This document shows, one piece after another, positions 13,057-26,131 of a stretch of DNA of 64,000 nucleotides; position 1 is the first letter of the stretch; each line of letters begins with the position of its first letter. The notes beneath the pieces are model-generated. The model saw only the letters and a list, made by a program, of their open reading frames with translations. It did no database searches and was not told where the DNA came from. Both the position numbers and the translations under genes were made by a program. This stretch comes from Quercus robur (taxonomy: Eukaryota > Streptophyta > Magnoliopsida > Fagales > Fagaceae). The stretch spans positions 49,185,501 to 49,249,500 of the forward strand of contig NC_065539.1 of assembly GCF_932294415.1 (NCBI RefSeq), read 5' to 3'.

Positions 13057-14460
13057 GGTTTCAAGAAGCAAAACTTTTAACTTTAAGGACCAAAAACCAA
13101 GAAACTAAAAACTGCAGCCAAGGTGTTTGAGAAAAGTCCTAACAGAAACAGAGAATGATTGAGACTAAAAGGTTGCAGATGCATAATTCTTGGTTGAAAT
13201 GGTAAAATGGGTAACCCTGGAATTTGACATTGAGGGTCTCCATGTAGTGATTTTGGGCAAAACCCATGTTTCAGAAACAGAGATTCAGAAATAAAGGTCA
13301 AGGAACAAAGACTTCGTAGCAATTCAACCAGAAAGCTACTCTACTTGTAATGAAAGGAAAAATTAAAGTTTGAGTCATGTGGGTTTTTAATATTTCAAAG
13401 AAATGAAAATGGTTTTCTAGGAAAATTGTTAGGAAAGAAACAAGTGCTACAAGAAGAAACGAATTACTAGAACTCCATCTTTAAGAAAGCCCATAAGAAG
13501 CAAAGAAAAAAGGTTGAGACATTTTGGTTTTGTGATCAAACAAATGGCTTGGCTTCAGCTTGCTACAAAGATAACGTGTTGTGTGGGGTTTTCCCAAAAA
13601 CAATAAACAAAAAAACTTGTACCTTTTGTATTTCGGGGGCACAACACAGGATCAGGGCTCAATGAAGAACAGAACATCAGAAAGCACAAAAGAAGTGTGT
13701 TCGAGAAAAAAAAAAAAAAAAAACACTAAACTTTAAGGAAGAAAAAACAGAAGGAACAGTCCAAATTTTTCAAAAGGAAAGACACACCGATGGTGCAACA
13801 AAAGCAGAGGTTTCTTTCAAGAAAGAGAGAGAAGAGTTTAGATTTGAGATTCTATGTGTGCATGGGTGGATTTGTCTGCAAAAAGCCCATGTTCCAAGAA
13901 AAACACCCCCACCCACAACAACAGTGAGTAGGAAAGGTCAAATTTTTAAAATAAAAAAAAGCAATACTCACAGACTTAGAAAGAAAAGTAGCATTTTTTA
14001 TGATCAACATCAACGATGCTACAAAAGTACAAATACTGTAAGTTTAGCACCAAAAAAAGTACAAATACTGTATATATAAAAAAAAGTAGATACTGTAAAT
14101 TAAAAATAATAACTTGAAGAGCTATAGGTATCCTATTTGTAAGTAGGATTTATAGAGTGTCTCTTGAGCAAGTAGGATTATAGAGTACCTCTGGAGCAGG
14201 AAGTGAAATATAGTTTGGATAAAGATTTTTTATTTTTTTTTTTAAATGAGTAAGAACCAAAAGATTTAAGACATCTTTTGTTCAATCATCTTTAACAACT
14301 TTGGAGAATTAGGAACCAAACGATATTTGCAAACTATAGGCCTGATCCTAAAAAAGATGCTGATGTATTTAATAGGACTTATTCATAACGTATTGCAACT
14401 TGGACATCTCGTTTAGCATGTTTGCCCTTGAAATAGTTTCTTCTACAATTCAGTTGGATT
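13057..14460 (-). other. 5' leader and promoter region of the PP2C gene
   Basis: This stretch lies upstream of the PP2C ATG. A purine-rich + strand (a CT-rich leader on the coding strand) around 13800-13850 is typical of a plant 5' UTR. A TATATATA-containing run at about 14070-14080 is a possible but weak TATA element. The 5' UTR may contain an intron; none can be fixed. No other gene is seen. Confidence 0.35.
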
Positions 14461-14462
14461 AA

Positions 14463-14962
14463 AATAAAATTTGATGTTGCAATTAAACCTCATGCCACCG
14501 ACGCTGTTGGGAGAAATGAATTTGGAAATGTCTTATTTGTTCATTCAAATCTCTTCTCTCCTTTTGATTAAATCCTTAGAGAAACATAAGCTGCTTTTTA
14601 GACCATCAAGCTTGCAGTCTTCCACAAGTATTCTTATGTCCTCTTTGAAGGTGATTCCAGAAGGGTTATCAAGACTTTGCAGAACATCAATGTGTCTACT
14701 CCTTGTTTCCTTGTCTTTTATCTCCCAGATTTCAAAGTTGCTCTAAATTCTCTTTTGTAAGGATTTTTCTTTTGTTTCTAGGGATGTTAATTTCCTTTCT
14801 CAGAAATTGGCTCGTTAGGCTGCTTTTTATAATTAGGATGGACCCATTTCAATCTTTTCTCTTCCTCCTTGGGTATTTTTCCCCAGGAAATTGGGATGGG
14901 TTAGGTCTTTCCTTTGCTCTCTTTCTATATATTTATTCTTATTCACACAAAAAAAAGGGTGA
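14463..14962 (+). mobile_element. Decayed LINE 3' end (RNase H-like domain remnant)
   Basis: Conceptual translation with several frameshifts and stops gives KFDVAIKPHATDAV near 14468, later SLEKHKLL, and near the end RDVNFLSQKLAR (about 14782), then a stop and AAFYN. This order matches the RNase H-like C-terminal domain of plant L1-type LINEs. The fragment ends in an A-rich tail near 14950. It is non-functional. Confidence 0.6.
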
Positions 14963-15987
14963 AATATAGTTTGACTAAAAATTAGAACATTCTTATTCAT
15001 AGGATCAATTATAACAAGCCACACACTTTTATATTCTAAAAATACATTGTACCACACCCAAAAAGAGTGAGAAAAGCAATTATATGCCTGCCTAAGAATT
15101 TGAAACTTTTTTAAAGGAAAAAGTTAACAAATGTCCTAAAAATATTGATAGAATATATTTTTAGAAACATTTTATTGGGAAAAAAAAAAACAATAAATCT
15201 TTTTAACATGCTTAAATTTTCTATAAAAGTAGTTTATTAACAATTATATTGAGGGTATCCGTTAATATGACACTTTTTTTTTTTTTTAATAATAAGAGAA
15301 TTTATGTTAGACGTTACTAAACTGTAAAATGTTAAATTATACACCATGGAAAATGGGGTTTTGTTGTATTTCATTCTGGATTTTGAATATGAAGCTTTTC
15401 GCATGTTAATCAGTTGATTAGTCAAGCATGACTTTTAGTTGTAGTGGTGGCTTGCCGAACAACTGTTTGAACTTTGAACAGTTTCTTCTTTTGATTGTTG
15501 GCTTTTTGGATGCTAGTAAATTAGTAATACAACAGCCTGTGAATGAAAAAAAAAAAAAAAAAAAAGGGTTGACAGCTGAATAATAAAATTCCACTTTCGT
15601 ATGAGCAATTGCCAAGTACCATCTAAATTAAGTTTCTTTGATGTGGAGAAAGATGAATGAGAATTAGTCTTTGCTTTATTAGGGTGACAGCTATGTTAGT
15701 TATATCATTCAATTTTAAAATGCTTTTTCTTGTTCAATTATTTTGAAATGATTGGCAAATTTAATCTCCTTTTGGTACTTTAAAATTTAAAACAAGTAAT
15801 GATTAAGAAAAACATGAATAAGAAGAAAAAGGAAGCAAAGTGCTGAGTAATTTTTTCTAAACTAATGTGGAGGATTCTCTTCCAATTCATTATGTGATGG
15901 TTAATAAGAAAATCATTCATTTATATTAGATTACATAATTCATGTAAGCAAATCATGTAACTATTAAATAGGTTACATGATTAAAAG

Positions 15988-16275
15988 CAGGGGTGGAACT
16001 AGAATTTGAGGAATTGGAGAGACCAAAATAGTAATAAATATAAAATTGAACCAATTTAATAGTGTTGTACAAAAAATATGAAGAGTTTGAGAGGCTAACC
16101 ATATTTCTTTTGAAGATTTTAAGTAAATTTAGGAGTAAAAATCTAATATTTGAGAAGTTTGGGAGGTTAACCATATATATTTTTTAAAAACTTTAGGATA
16201 TTTTAGGGGTAATTTTATAATATTGGAAAAGTTTGGGAGGTCATGGCCTCCCACTCTTCTAAATGGATATGCTCT
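15988..16275. mobile_element. Small TSD-flanked insertion with AGGGGTGGA-type end
   Basis: TGATTAAAAG occurs immediately on both sides (15978-15987 and 16276-16285). The left end, AGGGGTGGAACTAG, resembles the terminal sequence of common plant hAT-related MITEs. The right end does not match it well as an inverted repeat. The element may be truncated, or the flanking match could be chance. Confidence 0.4.
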
Positions 16276-17070
16276 TGATTAAAAGTACACATAAATAATT
16301 TTTTAAGTTATAAATTGCCATGCTCACAGGCATGCCATGGCCTTGACCTTGGCCTTGGCTGCATGCCCATTTTAAGTTGACATGGCATACAATTGCATGC
16401 AAACAGGCATGTCATGGCCTTGGCTGGGTCAAAAAAAAAAAAAAAAAAAAAAAAAAAACTTTCATCTAAGTAGAGGTGCATGATAGAGAAGCATATGTCA
16501 AATACACAGTTATTCATATTCAGTGGTAAAAAGTAACATGACAAACAATTTGTTTCCAAACATAGAAGAACGTAATGGAAAGATTAATTAGAGAGAAACA
16601 CCCAAAAAGGCTTACATAATACGTACCTTAAAGGAAATAGTAAATACCTCATGAGCCTTAGCACCATCGATATTGATGGTGAATAGTGATACGTATATTT
16701 TGTGGATGAGCATGGACATACCTACATTAGGACCAAGGGACCCCCAAGAATTCAGTTGGATCAAACAGGTCACTAAAAAAATTGATATACATGGCTAGTC
16801 CATGACATCTCAAAACCCAAAAGATCGATGACTTTCAAAAAAAGTTATTTTAAAAATTGGTTACTACGTTTTTTGGTGTTTTATAAAATTAAAATTATAT
16901 AGTAAACAAAATATTTTTTTTCCTAATAATTAGAAAATTAAAGGCAAGCCAATCAATAAGAAGCTAAAAGCCAAAGGTTATTCTTTTATTTATATTCCAA
17001 GAAAGCCTCTTGCTTTTGAATATGTACATAGTGTTTTTTTTTTTCCTTAATTAATATATTTCATACTAGT

Positions 17071-17081
<11 letters not shown>

Positions 17082-17102
<21 letters not shown>
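17082..17102. repeat. (AT)n microsatellite
   Basis: This is an uninterrupted AT dinucleotide tract in intergenic DNA. Confidence 0.85.
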
Positions 17103-17734
17103 GTTTTTTGCAGTATCTCTAGAATCACTCTAATAATAGTCTACTCTCTATTAGCGAAGCTCAAGAAATTTAAAATTATACTCTAACTAAAACTCCATTA
17201 CTAAAGGTTTCTATAAATTTTAAAATAAAATTTAATATTTATTTTAATTATTTCCTTAATTTGTCATAATTTAGTGTTTTAATAATAACATTTACATATT
17301 AAATATTGTATTTGCTTCAAGTGACCCAATATTTGTTGTTGTCATATAGTTCATCATTTATTAAGATAGTAATCTACTATAGGTGAAACTCTATTTAAAT
17401 TTCAAGTGGCTTACTAATTATTTAGATAGTTTTGATAATATTAGTAAAATATTTTATGATTTAAATAAATTTTTATTTAATCATACATTGCACATGGGCT
17501 TTCTTTTGTTTGCAACAAGTGCCTACACAGACTACACTCTAATTATTATTAATATAGTTTGTCTTAGATTTAACTCTACATAAGTCTATTATCTAAGTAA
17601 AAAGATATTTAAAATTCTACTTCAATTAAAATATATTGAAAAATGTTTTAAGTAATCTAAAATAATATTTTAACTTTTATTTTAGATTCTTTTGATTATA
17701 TATCATAACTTTATGTTTTAAACAAGTGGCTCAT

Positions 17735-17935
17735 TTATTTTTTGAGCAAAATATAATGAACATTTCATTAATGAGAAGAACAATTATCAAAGTACAAAGC
17801 CTCCAAGAATGGTAGTGGTCCTGGTGGAGGTGAGTCTTCTAACCAAATAGCATTTTCATATAGATTTTTTCCAAATCTGGCTAGAGAATGGACAACACAG
17901 AGTTAATGCCTAATACAAGAGAAATGACAAACTCT
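17735..17935 (-). mobile_element. LINE 3' end fragment (RNase H-like C terminus)
   Basis: Minus-strand translation gives VHSLARFGKNLYENAIWLE followed by a Pro-rich segment and a TAA. This is the typical C terminus of the RNase H-like domain in plant LINE polyproteins. An A-rich 3' tail follows at about 17735-17750. Only the last 60 or so codons are preserved, so this is a 5'-truncated copy. Confidence 0.6.
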
Positions 17936-17939
17936 TAGC

Positions 17940-20900
17940 TCATCCACCATATGTTGGATTTAGTAATATAGTTTCAATTTATTTATATATACTTTCTAAT
18001 TAGGTTGTGCACCACAGAGTCATCATACTAATTATTTATTAATTTAGATATTTTAATAAATTATTGAGGAAATAAATTAGGTTTGTATATATATTGACCC
18101 AAAACTCTCAAAAGTGCATATTGCAACCCCTCACTTTCTTTGAGGTCATCCCAAATATATATATGTGAGGTAGATTGCTTGTACTCTTTAGGCTTGTCCA
18201 CTAGTTTTGTTTTGGAACTTCTCTTTTGTAAGCATAAAGAGAGGCGCCTCTTGGGAGTGTCCTCAACCCCAAGCATTTGCAAAATTCCAAAAAATGCTTT
18301 AAAGAAAACCCAAGATTGCTTATAAGTGTGTAGGGGACCATAAGTATGTCACGCACGCTCGAAGAATCTAGATTCTAATCTTTCCTTTTGAGCTTAAATT
18401 AATGTGTTTCTTACCTATCCTAATCTTTCACCTTTTCTTTTTAATTACAAATCATAAAAATAAAGAGAGAGAGAGAGATGCTTGTTTTTAGGATTATGAA
18501 TGAAAAAAAGAAAAAGAAAAAAAAGAGGGAGAACAAAACTAAGAATTTAGTTTTACATTCAAAACAAAAAACCCATCAACGACTATATATTTATTATATA
18601 AATGACTACATTGAGACAACGATTAGGCATCAAATAGATTGGTTAATTAAGTCTTTCAATTTTAAATTGTGTAACATCAAAACACCTATCAAGCTAAAAT
18701 TTTGTCATTTTCTTCCCATTTAATCTTCATGACATCTACCTTTTGGTTTCTTTCCATTTTCTTTTGTTTTGAAAGATGAAGTGGGTTGAAGTGATAATTC
18801 AACCATAATTTTTTGATATTTTTGGTTGTGATTTGAACACATCTCTTTTTCACACTCACTTATTATCTACCTATCTCAAAAGGGAGAAGAAAAAAAAATG
18901 GAAGTAATAGCTCACTTGGGAGGTGGGAGGGGGAAAGGATAAGAAGAAGTATTATTGTAAGAAAAAAAATTCCTACGTGTCTTGTTTGGAACAACTTATT
19001 TAGTTAAAACTGAAAACTTTTTGCTGAAAGTGTAAAAAAATGTTAAAAAATAAGCTAAATAATACAATGGGACCCATGAATAATAGCAAAAATAAGTTGA
19101 AAGTGGAGATAAGTTGAAAAATTCAGCTCATTCCAAATACATCTAGAAGAAGATTGGGATGGAATCTGTTTGACTTATTTCTTTGTCCTTTATGTAATTT
19201 TAGGTACTAGAACCGGCCGGTTTCCTCATATAAAGGAAGCTTCAATTTGCTAATCTTCCACATTTTGAGGTCAAAGTTTACAGTAATAAGTAATAAGTAA
19301 TAACCATACTAAGCTCCATTATAGGGTAGTAGATTATCTTACCAACCCCAATTTCAAAAGAATTAATTATGGCTTATTATTTAAATTAAGGAATACTTTG
19401 TTTAATCTTTCAGTGGAAGGCAATTAATCACCACTTGCTTTAAAGGGCCACATGTTGAATTACAAGAGGTTTCAGGGTTTCCCAACTAAACCAAATTACT
19501 CACCAACCAAAACAAGGATTAATATAATGATATAATCCCTAGTTAAGCACATTGCAGTAGTTGGAGTGATTTCAAGTGAGTACTCAGTAGGAAGATATTT
19601 GATTTTATTTTTCTTTAATTTATGTTTGGAGATTTTTAATATATCAATGAATTTGAAATCATCATGTGCCACGAGGTTTGGAGCATGATTTTCACAGAGC
19701 ATCATAGCTTGAAGAGACAGCTCTAATGTTTATTCAAGCTAATAATTTGGTAAGTATACATCTTTTTTTCTTTTTCTTTTTTTTTTGATTTCAAATCCTG
19801 ATGACTGAAATTTTTTTATGTTCATGAGTTTAGGCTCTTCTTACTGCAAATTTTTTTTCCCCAACAAAGTCCAAACTTTAATTTATGTGGCAACAGTCTA
19901 AAATCAATATAATCTACTATTGCTAAACCTATATATTTCTTATTTTCATGCTAGTGGCAGGGCTATGATTTTAATCAAGGAAGACAAATTTAAATACAAG
20001 ATTCAAGACAATATTAATTCAAAAAATCTTAATTAATAGTATAAGAAAATTTTTTAATTAATTGATATAGAAAATATAATACAAATGTAAGTCATAGTTT
20101 ATATTATTTGTGTCTAGTGTTATTATTATAATTATATATTGAGACTTGGTAATCATTGTATGTTTAAGCAACTTCATGACTTAGATGATTATAAAATAAT
20201 AAATACAGAGTCATTAACTGATGAAGTTAAAACTAATGGTAAGATATTTAAACAAGTCATTTTGATTACTTAAAAGTAAAAGTTTAAAAATTAAAAGTAT
20301 AATAATATACTCAACTTTTTAAAATGTTATATATATTTATATATATATATATATATATATATAAACTTTATGGTGGCTTATAGACCTTACACTGTCATAT
20401 ATATATATATATATATATATTAAAAAATAATCATTTGCAGCCTTTATGGCGACTTTTTCTTAAAAAAAAATATTATATGCAACATGAATTTGATCCAAGT
20501 CTATTTAAGGGGAAATTACTTTATGAGATTGTCTTATGTGAATTCTCTTTTATAATATGTGTGAATCCCACACACATGAATTTCATGTGCTATAATTGAA
20601 AAATCTCTTAACTCATGATATACTTTCTTCAAATTAGGATGTCAACATTTAAAACAAAATTTAATGAATAAAGCGTGGATTCCACGTTTGTTTCATTAAT
20701 GAACTTTACAAATAAAGAATTATTGGCTTATTGTACTCAATTTTTTGTTAAAAAAAAAAAAAACAGATTCTCTTTAAAAATTAAAATTTTTCTTATTTTA
20801 AAATTGGACAATTTGGATTATAGTGGGATAGTTCTGCTCTTCCAACCCCTCCCTATGGTTACCTTCTTAATTTTTTGGGTGAAGATGAAAATTGAAAATT

Positions 20901-21045
20901 CATTAAAGCAAACTAGTTACTAGTTATAGAGTCTGGGATACGAAACACTCACATATCTGCCATGATTAGACTTACAATATTAGGAGGAACAAAACACAAC
21001 ACAAAATATAGCATAAAACAATTTCTTGCCTTCACCAAAATATCC
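17940..21045. other. Intergenic AT-rich DNA
   Basis: No gene is recognised. The stretch contains a probable degraded MITE at about 18985-19140, whose ends (GTTTGGAACAACTTATTTAG on the left and ATTTGGAATGAGCTGAATTT as the right-end complement) look related. It also contains two (AT)n tracts (about 20329-20362 and 20397-20420) and several T runs. Confidence 0.45.
20329..20420. repeat. Paired (AT)n microsatellites
   Basis: Two AT dinucleotide tracts (about 20329-20362 and 20397-20420) are separated by about 35 bp of unique sequence. Confidence 0.8.
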
Positions 21046-21049
21046 GTAG

Positions 21050-22850
21050 AAAAATTTCATTCGGAGTGCTTACGCTAAGCTTTCTCAAAGGACTGGACAA
21101 GAATTCTACTACTGATTTTGCATATATTTCTATGATGATTTCTTAACAATCAAATTAGCTGCCAGTTGGAGTTCTAATCTTAGTCTCCACAACTCTATTG
21201 CAATCATGGGTGAGAGTCCAATATATTTGGAGAAGCCCATCCATTATTGCCTCTGAGTAGACCTCCCGACCCTACTTGGCATGTGTTTAATTTTACAAAT
21301 GAGCTTGCTGATTTGTTTAATTCTACTATCTTTTCGTTGTGAGGGAGTAGAAAAAGTCTAATGCTAGATTGCTAGTGCTTTAATCTCTTCATTGATGGTC
21401 TTATTGTTGAATTTAATTCCTTCTATTTCGCTTTTGTTTTAAGCTTTCCATATAGTTCAAGTGGACCAGAGGAATACTTCTTTCCAACCATTTTGGCAAT
21501 CAAAATTTAGGAAATTGATTGTTGTGTATCTTATTAGGGTAATAATGCTCGATGCTTTTATGACCATCATCAATTGAGGATAATGGTTAGTCGGCTATTT
21601 TGCCTGTATCGATTACCACATATTTAAAATGGGTATTGAATGTCGTCATTCATCGTCCATTGAATATGGATGCCTGTTACTTACATATCTATTTTGTTAA
21701 CAGTACGTACAAGGTCATTCATTAAGATGAACGATCTTATCAATTTTTCCGTACTCATTAGAAATAATGAGTTCTTATCGACTTCCAAATATCCACAACC
21801 TTATGGAAATTTCTGAAAATGTGGAGGATTGTTTCAAGTTCAACTTTACAAAAAGGAAAACTAGCTTCCTAGACGAGTTTCCTTCTTGTCAGCAAGTTCC
21901 TTGTGGGGAGCTTCTCATGGCAAGCGAGACAGAGAAACATAATAATGTGTGGAAGAGCATTTAATTTCCACAAGGACCACAACCATTTCTAGTTGCAAAG
22001 CTTTTGAGGCGAACATTCAAGATCAAAAGCCATATTGTAGGCTATAATATATCGTATCAAAGTAGCCATTCCTTGAGGGAGCCAAAAGATGCAATTGTCC
22101 TATTTTTGGGCAAATGGTTTTGGGGTTACTTTGGTGATTTTCTTGGTGCAAAATTATGTTTCTATATTCACTAATCATGTACATTTTACATGAACGGTGA
22201 ACGTAAACATATAAGGTATAAATGAGAGCCTCTCCAGCTTCCAATTTAATTAAAGGTTTCATATTTTGCACACTTTAAATGGGTCCACCCTTTGTTAAAT
22301 GGACCTTCAATATTTCCTTATATAGGACCTTGCCTAGTCTAGTAGTCATGCCAAAATTTGATGGATTTGCCATTCTTGACTAACCATCCTTTTCCTTTCT
22401 CACAAATGGGGGTTTGCTTTGCAAAAACTGTTCTAACTACTAGATTTCCTTCTAGTGGAGCTTTGGAGTAGGTGGGTATTTACTTTTTAGATTAACCTAA
22501 CCATCTCTTGATAGTAGCTAGGTCTTTTCGGCTTGGGTTCATACAAGAGGAGACAAAGATTTTGGACTAGTTTAGGTTAAGTTTTTGTCCCGATAACTTG
22601 CAGAAGGTTTTCATAGCCCTTTAGATTTTTTGGAAATTATCTTTTGCCACTTTCCCAAAAAGGTTGGACCATTTTTTGAAGCTTTGATACCTAACCAGTT
22701 CCACGAAGAAACCTCAATTTGAACAAGCTAGGCCATGTTTTCCATATAGAGAATAATTAAAAATGAAGAGAGAAATGGGATTTCCTTTACCAATTCCTCT
22801 AGAAGAAGAAAGATATATTCTAGTCTCTCCCCATGTACGATAGTCGATAG
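21050..22850 (-). mobile_element. Decayed L1-type LINE (RT, zinc-binding and RNase H remnants)
   Basis: Reading the minus strand with frameshifts recovers three LINE segments in the expected order. A reverse-transcriptase segment lies at about 22840-22440 (GIGKGNPIS, later KTFCKLSGQKLNLN and SKIFVSS). A zf-RVT segment lies at about 21960-21770 (HEKLPTRNLLTRRKLV, CKVELETILHIFRN). An RNase H-like segment lies at about 21300-21100 (GFSKYIGLSPMIAIELWRLR, LELQLAANL). Many stops and indels show that it is an old, dead copy. Its borders are approximate and no target duplication was found. Confidence 0.65.
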
Positions 22851-24888
22851 AGATGTGCCCAAGGCCACTGGTCTTTTGGATTGAGCTCAACTATATGTGG
22901 AGTATGGATTCGCCTATGCTGAACCTAATCCAAAACTTCATGTGACTCTCCCAGCTTCTAAACCCAACCCATAATATTGCCACTCACCAATTCCTAACAC
23001 AGCCTCAATATCACAGCTTGTCCAATACTCCAACATAGTGGGCCGATTTGTTAGCCCACACACTGAAAGCAATTTTAAGCCCTGAGTTTCTACAAATTGT
23101 CTAATCTAAATATATACCAAGTTATAAACCCATTTCTTTCTCCAAAAAAAAAAAAAAAAAAAAAGTTATGAACCCATTTACCGTTACTGTGAAAATTTTT
23201 ATTTTATTATAGGAAAGAAGAATAGGGTCTGGGTTGACCAATATGATTGCCAAGTCTATCTTCAGAGAAAAATATGATTTTGAAGCAATTAATTATTGGT
23301 AAAATTAAGTGGAAATAGTATGTATTATTAGGGCTAAGTGGAACGTGTGTATTGCATGTATCCCACATGAAAGGTTCTTCCTAAAAAAAGTGTGGTCTTA
23401 CTCTTAAAGGAAAACACAAAATGGTCTCATTTTTAATGCTTTGCGAATCATAGACGAAGCATGATATTAATACAAGACATTAGTGTCTAATGCATGCGTT
23501 GTCGATCAGTGATATATATAAATGGATTAGTTTTCCAATCTGTTTTTTAAGAGAAGTTTACATATTATATACCATTAGGGTGGTCGTGTCGTGTGCTATA
23601 CCTTTTCGTAGTTGGACTATGCATTTAGAACAAAATTAGTATAGGCCATGAAAGAGCTATATATATAGCATGCATGGACCTAAAATCTTGATTGTGTTTG
23701 GGCCAGTCTTGTGGAACCAAATCAAAAATATCGACAAGAAAGTGAACTAAGTACGGGGCCGAGAGAACTTTTTGCCAACAATTATAATGTCCTATGGAGT
23801 ATATGGATAAAGATGTGAAACTCTAGGCACGTTTACCATCTTTTTCAAAAACAAAATCTGTAAATTTGAATCTATATATCAAAAAATATATATACTTGTA
23901 AATTTGAAACAAGTTCTAAATTAATTGGTGAACCTTTTTTTTTTTCTTTTGTTGTTGCTAAAAGTTCTTTAATAAACAAACTAGCTAGTATTTTCTCTCA
24001 ACCCAAGGGATGTAATATATGGTATTATGGTTCTGTGCAGATTATATATGTTTTTTATTGTCACAAAGACTTGCTGGATTGGTTGTGTAAACAATCATAT
24101 GGAGGAAGAAAATGTTCATGAATGAGTATAGGAACCAACCATGCAAAAACACCTAGATACATGCACAATGGCTAAACTCAAGAACACACACACAAAAAAT
24201 TATCCAATGTTAATGTTGTAGTAGTAGTAGTAGTACTGTTTCTCTCTCTTGTACTTTTGTTGAGTTCCATCAACTTTGGCAAACAATATTATTAAACTTA
24301 GAAGTAGTGTGATAATTCAATTCTCTCTAACAATCTAGGAATAAACATAATAAGAGACAAGGAAGAGAGAGTGCAAAAAGTGAACATTAAAAAGATCTTC
24401 TCTTTTTTTATAAAAGAAATTAAAAATAAAATAAAATAAAGAAAGAAAGAAAGAAAGAATAGAACATAGAGAATGAGAAAGTTCAATATGACCTCAAACA
24501 TAGAGCACTTTTAAGTCCCCCACTACCATCTTCAAAATCTTAGGCGTGCAAGCCTAAGTGGGGTGCCTTATCATGATGAACCCAGTATCTCTCACACCAA
24601 ACCTTTTTTTTTTTTTTTTTTCTTGTCTTCTTAATTCCACGTCATCCCTCTCCTCATCTCTAATCTTTGCTCCCACTTTTTTTTTTCTCTTTCTACAACA
24701 AGTCAACCCCACATTCATCATCCCCATTATCCAATCACATTCGTCCACATCATCATCATTCCTAAAAATGTTTTCAACTAAACTCTAAACTCTCTCTCTA
24801 AACTCCTCTTTCCCTCCTATTAAACCTTCCTGACCCCTGACCCCCCATATCTACCACCACCAACACCACCAGCACCACCGCCTTCGGG
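22851..24888. other. Intergenic DNA and SAMDC 3' flank
   Basis: No gene is seen in the left part, which has A and T runs and short AT tracts. The last 350 bp or so (about 24540-24888) are CT-rich on the + strand and lie directly downstream of the minus-strand SAMDC stop. They are probably its 3' UTR. Confidence 0.4.
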
Positions 24889-25932
24889 TCACTTCCGGCG
24901 AGCCGTGAACGCTTGAAACACGACGCTCCCCGCAGCCGGAAACTCATCCATTGCACAACTCCGGCATTTGAGTCCAAGTGGCTCGAGTGCGCTAGCCACC
25001 CTTGTCCAAACTTCATGACTGGCACATGTGGTTGATACAGACATAGTTGCTGGCCTAAACACTTGCACAACCTTCTTCAAAACATTGGCAACATCATCAT
25101 GATCATCGTAAATTGACCCCACACATTCAAAGCTTGCATAACTATAACCATCCTCAGGGGTAACATGAATTGTAGAGTAACGATCACCATCAATAACCCC
25201 ATTCATTGAGTACCCACAAGGGTCAAATGCAAAGTCACAAATAAGAGCACCAGGGTTAATGTCATTAATCCCAGTAATCTCAGTCATTTCCTTCCCTGCA
25301 GTGTCACCAGTCTTGTTATCATTTGGTCGCCTAAAGAACTTTCGAGCTAGAACACGATCAAGCTCAGTCATACATATTTCTAATGTGTACAACACATCAG
25401 GAATATGAGGGTGTGTGAGAGCCATGTGAGCCTCACTAGTATTACTAGCAGTGAAAACATGCCAAGAATGAGAAGGGACTTTAGAGGGCATCACCGAAGC
25501 TTTTCTATAACAAAGATTGGAAGGAAGGGTCTCTTCCAAATAGATAACTTCTTCTTTGAAGCTAGTGTGTGGGAAAGGTTGTGCCTTTGGGAAAATAAAG
25601 CTACCTCTAGTGTAGCGGCAAGAGCAAAGAGTGAGACCAAGATGATGAGCATAGTGAAGCAATGGACGGATTGATTTGAGAAGCTGAGTGGTCCCACAAG
25701 TCTTGATGATGATCTTTGTGGGGTAAACAAAGAGGCTGGACTCAGATAACACGTAGGCATCAAAGTAGTGATTCCCTACAGCCGAGACCACAGTGCATTG
25801 GACTGCATGTAGGACTTGTTCTAGTGACTCAAACTCAAGCTGCCTTAGACCCATGTCTATAACTGCAGGATCATCACCAAAGAAATGAAGCTCTAGGCGT
25901 TTCTCAAAGCCTTCAAAACCAGATACAGCCAT
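24889..25932 (-). CDS. SAMDC4: S-adenosylmethionine decarboxylase proenzyme, SAMDC4/BUD2 type
   Basis: The enzyme decarboxylates S-adenosylmethionine to give the aminopropyl donor for spermidine, spermine and thermospermine synthesis. It is a 347-aa intronless ORF of full family length. The self-processing site is LSESSLFVY: cleavage between Glu64 and Ser65 would generate the pyruvoyl cofactor. Catalytic residues known from the human enzyme have clear counterparts: Glu7 and Glu10 in FEGFEKRLE, Cys79 in KTCGTT, Ser242 in DPCGYSMNG and His256 in STIHVTPE. The overall sequence is closer to the BUD2 (At5g18930) class than to the SAMDC1-3 class, as far as I can judge from memory. The predicted 5' leader contains no ATG, unlike SAMDC1-3 leaders, which carry conserved upstream ORFs. 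The gene is intact. Confidence 0.95.
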   Translation of the reverse strand: MAVSGFEGFEKRLELHFFGDDPAVIDMGLRQLEFESLEQVLHAVQCTVVSAVGNHYFDAYVLSESSLFVYPTKIIIKTCGTTQLLKSIRPLLHYAHHLGLTLCSCRYTRGSFIFPKAQPFPHTSFKEEVIYLEETLPSNLCYRKASVMPSKVPSHSWHVFTASNTSEAHMALTHPHIPDVLYTLEICMTELDRVLARKFFRRPNDNKTGDTAGKEMTEITGINDINPGALICDFAFDPCGYSMNGVIDGDRYSTIHVTPEDGYSYASFECVGSIYDDHDDVANVLKKVVQVFRPATMSVSTTCASHEVWTRVASALEPLGLKCRSCAMDEFPAAGSVVFQAFTARRK

Positions 25933-26049
25933 TGATGATAGTTGTGATTGTTAGAAACTGAAAGAGCTAGTAGCTAGCTAGAAGGTATAGTTATACTAGT
26001 GTAGAACAAAATAGTGAAAGAGATGTGTATAGCAAAGAAAGAGAGAAAT

Positions 26050-26092
26050 TAGATAGAGATAGAGATAGAGATAGAGACAGAGATAGTGGAGT
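26050..26092. repeat. AGATAG hexanucleotide microsatellite in the SAMDC leader
   Basis: Six or so imperfect AGATAG units lie on the + strand (CTATCT on the transcribed strand), inside the predicted SAMDC 5' UTR. Length variation here would change the leader. Confidence 0.75.
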
Positions 26093-26131
26093 TTGGGACT
26101 ACAGGTGAGAGAGAGAAGTGGGGGTAGATGG

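Larger units (their letters stand above)
14970..17735. other. Intergenic AT-rich DNA
   Basis: No gene is visible. The stretch holds T and A runs (for example A-tracts at 15547-15565 and 16431-16458), a probable small insertion at 15988-16275, a pair of imperfect GGCATGCCATGGCCTTG repeats at about 16330 and 16408, and an (AT)n tract at 17082-17102. Confidence 0.45.

Noticed and set aside
16328-16460. Possible SINE: GGCATGCCATGGCCTTG repeats followed by a long A run
   Set aside because: No tRNA-like A/B boxes or flanking target duplication could be seen.
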